DNA of 64,000 bases, from contig DATLRO010000061.1 in NCBI GenBank assembly GCA_035534615.1, forward strand, positions 186,001 to 250,000, written 5' to 3'. A program made the position numbers and the translations under genes. The DNA comes from JAGWRA01 sp035534615. GTDB lineage: Bacteria > Acidobacteriota > Vicinamibacteria > Vicinamibacterales > CAVVIG01. The notes beneath the pieces are model-generated. The model was not told the origin of the DNA. It saw only the letters and a list, made by a program, of their open reading frames with translations, and made no database searches. Positions 7,923 through 17,400 of this stretch are shown here, piece by piece. The first letter of the stretch is position 1; each line of letters opens with the position of its first letter.

Positions 7923-8198
7923 CCGCCGCCGGCCGGACCGTGGCGCCGGGCCCCGGGGGCCGGGCGGGCCGCCGATTTGCCGCTCGCCTCGGACCGCCCG
8001 GCCGGGCTAGAATATCGGGTAGACGTTCGCCGCCCTCCTCCCTGACCGGGATCCGCCGGGCTTCGCTTCCAGCGTGTCTCTGCACCCACTGATCCAGCGG
8101 CCACGGACGGCGCGAGGACCACGCCCGCCAATGACGGCCGGCCGGTCGTCGCCGCGTGCGGCGGGCGCATCAGCCCCATTCGGGCGAGGACCAGACCG

Positions 8199-9671
8199 TT
8201 GACTCAAGAACGACTCAAGATTGCCGTGTTCGTGGATTTCGACAACATCGAGATCGGCGTCAAGACCACGCTCGGCGGCCACTTCGACATCGGCATCATC
8301 CTCGAAGCGATCAAGGAACGCGGCGAGGTCGTCACGAAGATCGCCTACGGCGACTGGACGCGCGCGGGCGACTTCAGCCGGCTGCTGACGCAGCACGCCA
8401 TCCGGCTCGTCCAGCGCAACCTGACGCCGGGCGGCGACAAGAACGGCGCGGACATCAATCTGGCGCTCGACGCGCTGGAGATGGTGTTCACGCACGAGCA
8501 CATCAACGCCTTCGTGATCGTCGGCGGCGACAGCGATTTCATCACGCTGGTCGAGAAGCTGAAGCAGTACGACAAGACCGTGTTCGTGGTCGGCGGCCGG
8601 GCGTTCACGAGCGTGATCCTCCAGCGGAACTGCCACGAGTTCATCGCCTACGAGAACCTGACGGGCACCGGCAGCGGGCGCCGGGCGGCGTCGCGCGGCG
8701 GCCGGCCCGCCCCCGCGCAGGCGGCCGTGACGATCGTCCAGGCCTTCCCGCTGGTGCGGCGCGCCCTCAAGCTGCTGTCCGACCGCGAGGTGTCGCCGCA
8801 GCTCGGCCTGCTCAAGAGCACGCTGCTGCAGCTCGACTCGACGTTCTCGGAGCGCAACTACGGCGCGACGTCGTTCCGCGACTTCGCCGACAAGCTGGCC
8901 GAGGGCGGACTCGTCAACCTGAAGCAGGCGGGCCGCAGCGTGCTGGTGGAGCTCACCGAGGGTGAGGCGGACCGGGAGGGCGAGCGGCCGCCCGAGGCCG
9001 CGGCGGCGCCCGACGCGACCGCGGCGCCCGAGGAGGCCCCGGCGGCGCCGGCCGAAGACCACAACGAGCAGCCGCCGCTCGGCCAGCCGGCCGACGCGGT
9101 GCAGGCCGTGCAGCTGATGTTCCAGACGACGACCGCGCCGCTGCGCTGGCCGATGTACATCCGGAACATCAAGCAGATCATCAAGGCGAACAATCCGACG
9201 TTCGACGAGCGCCGCTACGGCTTCGGCGGGATTCTGGACTTCCTCCGCGCCTGCCAGCGCGAGAACCTGTTCCGGCTCGAGCGCGATCGCAACGGCGGTC
9301 TGCGCGTCTATCCGGGCGCCGGACTCGCCCGCCCAACCGGCACCGGCCAGGCCGCCGAACCCAGGCTGGCGGACGCGGCAGCCATGGCGTCCGGCAACGG
9401 GGACGGTGAGGAGACGCCCGGCACCTTCGAGGGGCTGGTCGTCGAGGCCGGGCGCGCCGCGGAGGAATCGGACGCGCAGGAGATGCACGCCGGCGCGATC
9501 GGCGAGGAAGAGACGCCGGCGCAGCCGGAGACGACTCCGGCCAAGCGATCGCGGCGGACGCGCCGGCCGGCCGGCGCGCGGAAGACGGCGAAGGGCGCCA
9601 GCGGCACGCCGGCGCGGCGGCCCGCGGCCCGCAAGCCGCGCGCGAAGCGCGACACCGACACGACCTCGTAG
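8199..9671 (+). CDS. NYN-domain (LabA-like PIN-fold) protein with two LOTUS/OST-HTH domains and a basic tail
   Basis: 490 residues from TTG 8199. The NYN domain (residues 6-150) has the PIN-like acidic set: VFVDFDN (D13, D15), KNGADINLALDA (D85) and IVGGDSDF (D111, D113), consistent with a metal-dependent RNase. Two winged-helix OST-HTH/LOTUS modules follow at about 180-252 and 303-378 (both with NYGATSFRDF / RYGFGGILDF-type cores). LOTUS domains in other proteins bind RNA, including G-quadruplex RNA. After an acidic linker the last ~45 residues are Lys/Arg/Ala/Pro-rich and would bind nucleic acid non-specifically. A TAGAAT box at 8008-8013 implies a leader of roughly 180 nt. It sits between parC and parE. 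The target RNA is unknown. Confidence 0.88.
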   Translation: MTQERLKIAVFVDFDNIEIGVKTTLGGHFDIGIILEAIKERGEVVTKIAYGDWTRAGDFSRLLTQHAIRLVQRNLTPGGDKNGADINLALDALEMVFTHEHINAFVIVGGDSDFITLVEKLKQYDKTVFVVGGRAFTSVILQRNCHEFIAYENLTGTGSGRRAASRGGRPAPAQAAVTIVQAFPLVRRALKLLSDREVSPQLGLLKSTLLQLDSTFSERNYGATSFRDFADKLAEGGLVNLKQAGRSVLVELTEGEADREGERPPEAAAAPDATAAPEEAPAAPAEDHNEQPPLGQPADAVQAVQLMFQTTTAPLRWPMYIRNIKQIIKANNPTFDERRYGFGGILDFLRACQRENLFRLERDRNGGLRVYPGAGLARPTGTGQAAEPRLADAAAMASGNGDGEETPGTFEGLVVEAGRAAEESDAQEMHAGAIGEEETPAQPETTPAKRSRRTRRPAGARKTAKGASGTPARRPAARKPRAKRDTDTTS

Positions 9672-9904
9672 GCCGGAGCGGTCACGACGACGTCCGCGCG
9701 CGGCCCCGGCCCCGCGCGGACGCTGCGGCACCGGCGCGGCCCGCACGCGGATCACCCCCTCGCCCTGCCGGTCCGACCCGATCCGACGCTCAATCACCCC
9801 GCACGGAGAGTCCCGCGCGGCGCCCCGCCGGCCGGAGGCGGCCGACGCCGACGCCGGTCCTGTGATACAACAGTCGCCGACGCCTCCTGGCCGGCAGGAA
9901 CTCC

Positions 9905-11911
9905 ATGCGCACACGCCGCCTGACGATCCTTCTCGTGCTCGCCCTCGCTGCGACGGCGTCGGCGCAGAGCCGCCGTCCGCTGGCCGTGGACGATCTGTTC
10001 GCCCTCAGGTCGGTCGGCGATCCGCAGGTCAGCCCGGGCGGCCACTGGGTCGCCTACACCGTCGGGACGATGGACCTGAAGCAGGACCGATCGGACACCG
10101 ACATCTACATGACGAACCTGCAGGACGGGGCGGTGGTTCGCCTGACGAGCAGCGACAAGCCGGAGACGAGCCCGCGCTGGAGCCCCGACGGCCGGTACCT
10201 GGCGTTCCTGTCGGCCCGCGGCGGGACGCGCACGCAGGTCTGGCTGCTCGACCGCCGGGGCGGCGACGCGATTCAGCTCACGCACTACCGGGCCAGCGTC
10301 TCGTCGCTCGCCTGGTCGCCCGACAGCCGTCACCTGGCGCTGGTGGTGTCGGACGTCGAGCCGGACGAACCGGAGCCGGCGGCGGAGGGCGCCGCGAAGC
10401 CGGCTCCCAGGCCGATCGTCATCACGCGCCTGCAGTTCATGAGCGACACGGCCGGCTACCTCACCACGCGCCGGCGCCACGTGTGCGTCGTCGACGTACC
10501 GTCCGGGCAGAGCACGCAGATCACGGGCGGGCCGTACGATGACGGATCGCCCGCCTGGTCGCCGGACGGCCGCCTGCTGGCGTTCGTGAGCAACCGGACG
10601 CCGCATCCGGACCGCAACGCGAACACCGACATCTTCGTGGTCGAGGCGCGGGCCGGTGCGACGCCGCGGGCGGTCACGACGTCGCCGCGGGCCGATTCGT
10701 CGCCGACCTTCAGTCCGGACGGCCGGTCGATCGCGTACCTGCAGGGGGGCGCGCCGGCCGACATCTGGTACGGCACGAACACCCTGGCGATCGTGCCGGT
10801 CGGCGGCGGCGCGCCGCGGCTGCTGACGGCCGGCCTCGACCGGAACGTCATGCACCCCCAGTTCACGCCGGACGGCTCGGCGCTGCTGTTCACGATCGAG
10901 GAGGGGGGCGATCGCCACCTGGGCCGCGTGCCGGTCGCCGGCGGCGCCGTCGAACGGCTGATCGACGGCCAGCACGACCTGACGGCGCTCGACGTCGGCC
11001 GGACCGGCCGCCTCGTGTTTCTCGACAGCCAGCCGCAACTGCCGCCGGAGGTCTTCACACTGGACGGGGGCCGGCCGCGGCAGGTGACCCACGTCAACGA
11101 GGCGGTGCTCAGCCGGATCGCGCTCGGCACGGTCGAACGGTTCAAGGCCCGCAGCAGGGACGGCACGCTGATCGACGGCTTCCTCACGCGGCCGCCCGCT
11201 CCGCCGGCCGGCCACCCGCTGCCGGCGATTCTCCGCATTCACGGCGGGCCGGTCAGCGAGTACACCGCCGGCTTCAACTTCGAGTGGCAGATCCTGGCGG
11301 CCCACGGCTACGCCGTGATCGCCGCCAACCCGCGCGGCTCGAGCGGCTACGGGCGGGACTTCAGCCACGCCATCTTCGCCGACTGGGGCGACAAGGATTA
11401 CGACGACGTGATGGCGGCGGTGGACCATGTGGTGGCGATGGGCGTGGCCGATCCGAACCGGCTCGGCATCGGCGGGTGGAGCTACGGCGCGATCCTCACC
11501 GACCACGTCCTCACCCGCACGACCCGCTTCAAGGCGGCGATCTCGGGCGCCAGCGAGTTCAACTACCTGTCGGACTACGGCACCGACCAGTACCAGTACC
11601 AGTGGGAAGCGGAGCTCGGGCTGCCGTGGCGGAACACGGCGCTGTGGATCCGGCTGTCGCCGTTTTTCCAGGTCGAGAAGATCGTCACGCCGACGCTGGT
11701 GATGGGCGGCACGGCCGACATGAACGTGCCGCTGCTCAACTCGGAACAGTTGTACGAGGCGCTGCGGCGGCTCGGCCGCCAGACCGAGCTGGTCATCTAT
11801 CCGGGCGAGCACCACGGCTTCCGGCGACCGGCCGATCTGAAGGACCGGTACGAACGGTACCTGGCCTGGTACGATCACTATCTGAAACCTGCGGCGGCGG
11901 CGAAGCCGTAG
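9905..11911 (+). CDS. Secreted S9 family prolyl-oligopeptidase-type peptidase
   Basis: 668 residues from ATG 9905. A signal peptide (1 to ~20, LTILLVLALAATASA) indicates export. Residues ~25-400 form a WD40/TolB-like propeller with repeated SP-D-G-R blades (SPRWSPDGRYLAFLS, SPAWSPDGRLLAFVS, SPTFSPDGRSIAYLQ). The alpha/beta-hydrolase domain (~415-668) has GGWSYG with nucleophile Ser526, Asp605 in GTADMNVPL and His636/637 in GEHHGF, so the triad is complete. The family covers dipeptidyl-peptidase IV and acylaminoacyl-peptidase types that remove short peptides from N-termini; the exact specificity cannot be read. The 233 bp upstream hold no gene. A DoxX-like gene follows by 21 bp. Confidence 0.93.
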   Translation: MRTRRLTILLVLALAATASAQSRRPLAVDDLFALRSVGDPQVSPGGHWVAYTVGTMDLKQDRSDTDIYMTNLQDGAVVRLTSSDKPETSPRWSPDGRYLAFLSARGGTRTQVWLLDRRGGDAIQLTHYRASVSSLAWSPDSRHLALVVSDVEPDEPEPAAEGAAKPAPRPIVITRLQFMSDTAGYLTTRRRHVCVVDVPSGQSTQITGGPYDDGSPAWSPDGRLLAFVSNRTPHPDRNANTDIFVVEARAGATPRAVTTSPRADSSPTFSPDGRSIAYLQGGAPADIWYGTNTLAIVPVGGGAPRLLTAGLDRNVMHPQFTPDGSALLFTIEEGGDRHLGRVPVAGGAVERLIDGQHDLTALDVGRTGRLVFLDSQPQLPPEVFTLDGGRPRQVTHVNEAVLSRIALGTVERFKARSRDGTLIDGFLTRPPAPPAGHPLPAILRIHGGPVSEYTAGFNFEWQILAAHGYAVIAANPRGSSGYGRDFSHAIFADWGDKDYDDVMAAVDHVVAMGVADPNRLGIGGWSYGAILTDHVLTRTTRFKAAISGASEFNYLSDYGTDQYQYQWEAELGLPWRNTALWIRLSPFFQVEKIVTPTLVMGGTADMNVPLLNSEQLYEALRRLGRQTELVIYPGEHHGFRRPADLKDRYERYLAWYDHYLKPAAAAKP

Positions 11912-11932
11912 CGCGGCGGCGGAGGAGGTCCT

Positions 11933-12379
11933 GTGGGAGGTCGAGCGGATGCCGTCGGCCGGCGACTGGGCGGCGGGCTGCGCCAGGCGACGGTCGTCTT
12001 CGCGCGCCTGGCGCTGGGAATCGGGTTCCTGTCCGCGGTGGCCGATCGGTTCGGCCTGTGGGGGCCGCCGGGCGCGACGAATGTCGCGTGGGGCAGCTTC
12101 GCGCATTTCCTGGCGTACATGGGACGGATTGCGCCGTTCCTGCCGGCCGCCTGGCTGCACGCCGCCGGCTGGATCGTCACGGCGCTGGAGGTGCTGCTCG
12201 GCGGGGCGCTGATCGCCGGCGTGCGCGTCCGGCTGACCGCCGGGATCGCCGGCTGTCTTCTGCTCGTCTTCGCGATCGGCATGACGACCGGCACCGGTCT
12301 GAAGACCGCGCTCGACGCGTCGGTGTTCACGGCGGCAGCCGCCGCGTTCCTGCTGGCCACGCAGGCTGGGACGGCCTAA
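11933..12379 (+). CDS. DoxX-like integral membrane protein
   Basis: 148 residues from GTG 11933, 10 bp after GGAGGAGG. Four hydrophobic segments are visible (ATVVFARLALGIGFLSAVAD, a central FLAYMGRIAPFLP region, WIVTALEVLLGGALIAGV and ITAGIAGCLLLVFAIGM-type helices). The LALGIGFLSAVADRFGLWG start is characteristic of the DoxX/DoxD-like family of small quinone-linked or unknown-function membrane proteins. It lies between the S9 peptidase and parE, with 21 and 16 bp gaps, suggesting co-transcription. The biochemical role is not established. Confidence 0.72.
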   Translation: MGGRADAVGRRLGGGLRQATVVFARLALGIGFLSAVADRFGLWGPPGATNVAWGSFAHFLAYMGRIAPFLPAAWLHAAGWIVTALEVLLGGALIAGVRVRLTAGIAGCLLLVFAIGMTTGTGLKTALDASVFTAAAAAFLLATQAGTA

Positions 12380-12395
12380 AGGAAGTGAGACGCTC

Positions 12396-14303
12396 GTGAG
12401 TTCCTCGTATACCGCCAGAGACATCACCGTTCTCGAAGGGCTGGAGCCGGTGCGCCGCCGGCCCGGCATGTACATCGGCGGCGTCGGCACGACCGGCCTG
12501 CATCACCTCGTCTGGGAAATCCTGGACAACGCCGTGGACGAGGCGATGAACGGGTACGCCTCCAGCATCGGCGTCACGCTGCACGCCGACGGCTGCTCGA
12601 TCACGATCGCGGACGACGGCCGCGGCATTCCGGTGGATCGGCATCCGAAGTCGAAGACCAGCGCGCTCGAGGTGATCTTCACGACGCTGCATGCCGGCGG
12701 CAAGTTCGAGCACGGCACCTACAAGACCGCCGGCGGCCTCCACGGGGTCGGCGCCAGCGTCGTCAACGCGCTGTCGAAGGAGCTGACGGCGACCGTCAGG
12801 CGCGACGGCGCGCAGTGGGAGCAGCGGTTCAGGCAGGGCAAGCCGGCCGCGCCGCTGAAGAAGCTCGGCCCGGCGCGCGGCACGGGCACGACGGTGTTCT
12901 TCCGGCCCGACCCGACGATCTTCCCGAAGATCGAATTCGACCCGGCGATCATCCGCGAGCGGCTCGAGGTCGCCAGCTACCTGCACACGGGGCTGAAGGT
13001 CGTCTTCGACGACCAGACGGCGTCGCAGAAGACCGTCTTCGAGCACACGGAGGGCCTGGCCGACTACCTGCGGAAGATCGTCGCCGAGCGCGGCGCGAAG
13101 GCGGTGCACGAGCAGCCGTTCACGGTGACGAAGGAGAACGGCCTGCGGCTCGACGTGGCGCTGCAGTGGACCGAGGCGACCGACGAGCACCTCCGGAGCT
13201 ACGTCAACGGCATTCCGACCGGGTCGGGCGGCACGCACGAGGCGGGGCTGCGCGCCGGCGTCGGCAAGGCGGTGCGGAATGTCATCGACACGCACACCCT
13301 GTCGCCGAAGGGGGTGACGCTCACGGCCGAGGACATCCGCGAGGGGCTGACCGGCGTGCTCAGCATCTTCATGGCGGAGCCGCAGTTCCAGGGCCAGACG
13401 AAGGATCGCCTGAACAACCCCGAGGTGCTGTCGGCGGTCGATTCGCTCGTGCGGCCGGCGCTCGAATCGTGGCTGAACCAGAACCCGACCCTCGCCGAGT
13501 CGATCGTCGCGCGGATCATCCTGGCGGCGCGGGCCCGCGAGGCGAGCCGGGCGGCGCAGGCGGAAGTGTCGCGCAAGACCGCCACGTCGAACCGCCTCAA
13601 CCTGCCGGGCAAGCTGAGCGACTGCACCAGCCCCGGCGCCGACTCGAGCGAGCTGTTCATCGTCGAGGGCGATTCGGCCGGCGGGTCGGCGAAGCAGGGG
13701 CGCGACCGGGCGCGCCAGGCGATCCTGCCGCTCCGCGGCAAGGTGCTGAACACGGAGAGCGCCTCGCTCGCCAAGGTGCTGGAGAACAAGGAGCTGTCGG
13801 ATCTGGTGACGGCGCTCGGCTGCGGCCTCGGCCGGAATTTCGATCTGACGAGGCTGCGCTACGGCAAGATCATCATCCTGGCCGACGCCGATTCGGACGG
13901 CAATCACATCGCGACGCTGCTGCTGACGTTCATCTACCGGCACATGCCCCAGCTCATGACCGCCGGCAAGGTGTACCTGGCGCAGCCGCCGCTCTACCGC
14001 ATCGACATCGGCAAGACCACCTACTGGGCGCTCGACGACGCGCAGCGCGACGCGATCCTGAAGCAGGCGGCCAGCGGCCGCGCACACCCGGAGATCACGC
14101 GCTTCAAGGGGCTCGGCGAGATGATGCCGAAGGTGCTGTGGGAGACGACGCTCAACCCGCGCACGCGGCGCCTGCTGCGGGTCGAGATCGCCGATCAGCT
14201 CGTGACCGATCGCGTGATCAACGAGCTGATGGGCAAGGACGCCTCCGCCCGCTTCCGCTTCATCATGGACCGCGCGGAGCAGGCCGAGGAGCTCGATGTG
14301 TAG
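12396..14303 (+). CDS. parE: DNA topoisomerase IV subunit B (GHKL ATPase)
   Basis: ATP-driven clamp partner of ParC. 635 residues from GTG 12396, the usual ParE length and without the ~170-residue insert of enterobacterial GyrB. GHKL motifs are VWEILDNAVDEA, ADDGRGIPVDRH and GLHGVGASVVNALS. The transducer contains SYVNGIPTGSGGTHEAG. The TOPRIM domain has VEGDSAGGSAKQGRDR and LADADSDGNHI, where Ser replaces the commoner Val of DADVDGSHI. It ends with RFIMDRAEQAEELDV; the ENA/FIxxNA-like C-terminal signature supports type IIA topoisomerase. A heptamer repeat array begins 7 bp after the stop. Confidence 0.95.
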   Translation: MSSSYTARDITVLEGLEPVRRRPGMYIGGVGTTGLHHLVWEILDNAVDEAMNGYASSIGVTLHADGCSITIADDGRGIPVDRHPKSKTSALEVIFTTLHAGGKFEHGTYKTAGGLHGVGASVVNALSKELTATVRRDGAQWEQRFRQGKPAAPLKKLGPARGTGTTVFFRPDPTIFPKIEFDPAIIRERLEVASYLHTGLKVVFDDQTASQKTVFEHTEGLADYLRKIVAERGAKAVHEQPFTVTKENGLRLDVALQWTEATDEHLRSYVNGIPTGSGGTHEAGLRAGVGKAVRNVIDTHTLSPKGVTLTAEDIREGLTGVLSIFMAEPQFQGQTKDRLNNPEVLSAVDSLVRPALESWLNQNPTLAESIVARIILAARAREASRAAQAEVSRKTATSNRLNLPGKLSDCTSPGADSSELFIVEGDSAGGSAKQGRDRARQAILPLRGKVLNTESASLAKVLENKELSDLVTALGCGLGRNFDLTRLRYGKIIILADADSDGNHIATLLLTFIYRHMPQLMTAGKVYLAQPPLYRIDIGKTTYWALDDAQRDAILKQAASGRAHPEITRFKGLGEMMPKVLWETTLNPRTRRLLRVEIADQLVTDRVINELMGKDASARFRFIMDRAEQAEELDV

Positions 14304-14310
14304 CCGTTCC

Positions 14311-14359
14311 TCATCCCTCACCCCTCACCCCTCATTCCTCATTCCTCATTCCTCATCCC
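14311..14359 (+). repeat. Heptamer tandem array (TCATTCC type), 7 units
   Basis: Seven consecutive 7-bp units: TCATCCC, TCACCCC twice, TCATTCC three times and TCATCCC. It starts 7 bp after the parE stop. The same unit in reverse complement (AATGAGG) forms the array at 24545. Confidence 0.85.
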
Positions 14360-14391
14360 TCGTGTTTCCCTTCCGCTCCCGCTCAGCTTGA

Positions 14392-14397
14392 TAGAAT
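14392..14397 (+). promoter_or_regulatory. -10 box placed for leaderless transcription of the TamB-BamA fusion gene
   Basis: TAGAAT ends six bases before the ATG at 14404, the usual distance from a -10 box to the transcription start. No Shine-Dalgarno sequence precedes the ATG. Transcription probably begins at or near the A of the start codon. No good -35 box is visible. Confidence 0.45.
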
Positions 14398-14403
14398 GCC
14401 TGA

Positions 14404-17400
14404 ATGGGCCTGCGACGGCCGAACACACGGGCAATCGTCATCGGCGTGGCAGGCACGCTGCTGGGGCTGGCGCTGCTCGCGGGGATCGCGCACCTGCCGC
14501 CGGTCCGCGCCTACGTCCTGCAACAGGCGCTGCAGCGGCTGGAGGCCTACGGCATCGACGCGCGGGCGCGCGCGCTCGACTACGACCTGTTCACGCTCGA
14601 TTTCCGGATCCACGATCTGCGGCTCGCCGCGCGCGGGCATGAGGCCGTCCCCTTCTTCACGGCCGCCGACGTCCATGTCGACCTGCCCTGGTCGGCGCTG
14701 ACCGGCGCCCTCGCCCTCCAGGCGATCGACATCCGCCACCCGCGCGTCACCATCGTCCGGACGGCCGACGGCGCGACCAACCTGCCCTCGTGGGCTGGCA
14801 CCGGCACCGCGCCCGGCCCGACCGCGATTCCGGTGGGCGAGCTGAGCGTTCAGGATCTGCGCGCGTCGTACACGGATGCGGCGAACGGGATCACGGCCGC
14901 GGTCGACCGCCTGTCGGTCGCACTGAGTCCGGCTGGCGGTGGCATCGGCGGCCCGATCGCGCTCGCCTCCCCGATTTCCCTGCAGTGGGAAGGACATCGC
15001 ACGTCGATCACCTCTCTGACCGGCCGGCTCGCCTACGACGGTTCGTCGCTTGCGCTGGACCAGCTGCGGATCGTCTCGGCCGAAGGTTCATTGCAGATCG
15101 ACGGCCGGATCGCCTCGCTGTTTCACGAGCCGCGGCTCGCGCTCCGATCGGCCGCACGGCTCGAGCTCGGTCCGCTGTCGCCCTGGCTGCGTCTCGGCCC
15201 TGCCGCGTCGGGCCGGCTCGCGCTGGAGGCGACGGTGAACGGCCCGGCCGGCGCGCCGGCGATGGCGGTGTCGGTGAACGGCCGCGGACTCGGCTGGGCC
15301 CGGTTCCGGAACGTGTCGGTGACGATGGCGGCCGACGCGACGCGCCAGTCGGCCGACATCCGGTCGCTGCACGTGGAGGCGGCCGGCGGCACCATCGACG
15401 GACGGGGGCGGATCGCATTCGGCGGACCCGGCGCGGGTGGGGACGCGCATGTGCAGTGGCGGCATGTCGAGGCCGCCCGCCTGCTGGCGGCGCTGCCCGC
15501 TTCCGCGCCGTACCGCCTGGTCTCGTCTCTCGACGGACAGATCGACGCCACCTGGACGAGGCTCCGGCCGTCGGCCGTCAGCCTGTCGCTGACCGGCACC
15601 AGCCGCGCGCCGCGCGCCACGGCCAACGGCCTCACCGGGACGCTCGCGCTCGACGCGCGCGGCGGGCGCTGGCGGCTGGCGGTCGATCAGCGTCTCGGGC
15701 CGGCCGTGCGGGTGCGCGGCTCCGCCGGCGGACGGGTGCAGGACGTCCTGGGCCGCTCCGATCTGGCCGGCCGGCTGACGCTCGGCGTCGACGACCTCGC
15801 GGCCGCCTGGCGGACGGCCGCGGCGACCGGTCTCGCCGCCGGCCGCACCGCTGCGCCGCTGACCGGCGCCGCCCGGGCCGAGGTCACGCTCGCCGGCACG
15901 ATCGGCGCGCCGGCGTTCCGCGGACAGATGGAGGCGACCGGCCTGCGGGCCGACGGACTCGGACCGGCGCAGGTGACCGCGACCCTCTCGGGATCGCAGC
16001 GGCAGGCGCGACTCGAAGCGCTGGAGGCGACGCTCGGCCGCAGCGTGCTGCGCGCATCGGGCGGGATGGACTTCCGGTCGCGGCAGGTGACCGGGCAGGT
16101 CGACGCGTCGATGGCCGATCTGTCGTCGCTGGCGGCGGCGCTGCCGGCCGCCGTGCAGCCGGCCGGCTCGCTGACCGCGCACGGCACGCTGTCCGGACGC
16201 TGGCCGCAGCCGCGGATCGAGGCGACCGTTGCCGGATCGGCGCTGCAGGTCGCCGGCCAGCCGTTCGATCGGCTGTCGGCCGGCCTGCGGTTCGACCGCG
16301 GCCTGCTGACCGCCGACCGCGTGGAGCTCACGCAGGGCGGCGGCCGGGTCGCGCTCACCGGGCACTACGACGTCGCGCGGGAGACGTACGCCGTGCAGGC
16401 GACCGGGCGCGACCTGCGCCTGCATCCCGTGCCATCCGCCGGCGGGGCGCTGCCGCTCGACGCGCAGCTCGACTTCACGCTCGACGGCAGCGGCACGCTG
16501 CACGATCCGCGCGGCCGGGGGCGTGTCGATCTGCTGCACCTGTCGATCGCCGGCACCAGGCTCGGCGCCGTGCACGCCGAGGTGGAGGCCGCCAATCACG
16601 TTGTCGCGCTGCGCGCGCAGATGCCCGACGTCTCGACGAGCGCGACCGCCCGTCTGGCCCTTGCACCGTTCGGCGCCTTCACGGCCGACGCGCACGTGGC
16701 GCCGGCCGACCTCGGCGCGTGGCTCGCGCGGTTGCCCCACCCACCGCCGGCGGAGGTCACCGGCGCGCTCGCCGCCGACGTCACGGCGCGCGGCGACCTC
16801 AGCCGGCCGGAGACAATCGCGGCGGCGGTCGATCTGCAGCGGCTCGACGGACGTATCAGCACCGTACCGATTCAGCTCGCGTCGCCGGCGCGGGTCGCCT
16901 GGGCGAACCGGACGATCGACGTCCGGCACCTCGACCTGCGGATCGGCCGCGCGCGCCTGGCCGTGCATGGATCGCTCGGCGCCCCGTCCGGAAGCGCGCT
17001 GGACGCGACGCTCGCCGGACCGCTCGCCGACCTGAACCCGCTCGTCGATCTCCTCCGCGCGGAAACGGGCGGCGGCGCGGCATTTCCGGTGGTCGAGGGC
17101 CAGCTGTCGCTGGCGCTGCACGCCAGCGGCCTGCTCGCGCACCCGGCCGTCTCGGGCGAGCTCGCGCTGTCGGACGGCCGGGTGACCATGGCGGGACTGC
17201 CGCCGGTCACCGGCGTCGGCGTCGGCGCGTCGTATCGCGACGGGGTGCTGACGCTGTCGCAGGCCGACGCGCGCTGGCAGGAGGTGGCGTTCACCGCGTC
17301 CGGCCGGATTCCGGCGCGGGCGCTCCACGGGCTCGTGCCGCAGTCGTATCTCGACGCGCTGCCGCCGGCGGCGTCCGGCGCCGCCCGGCTCACGGCCGGG

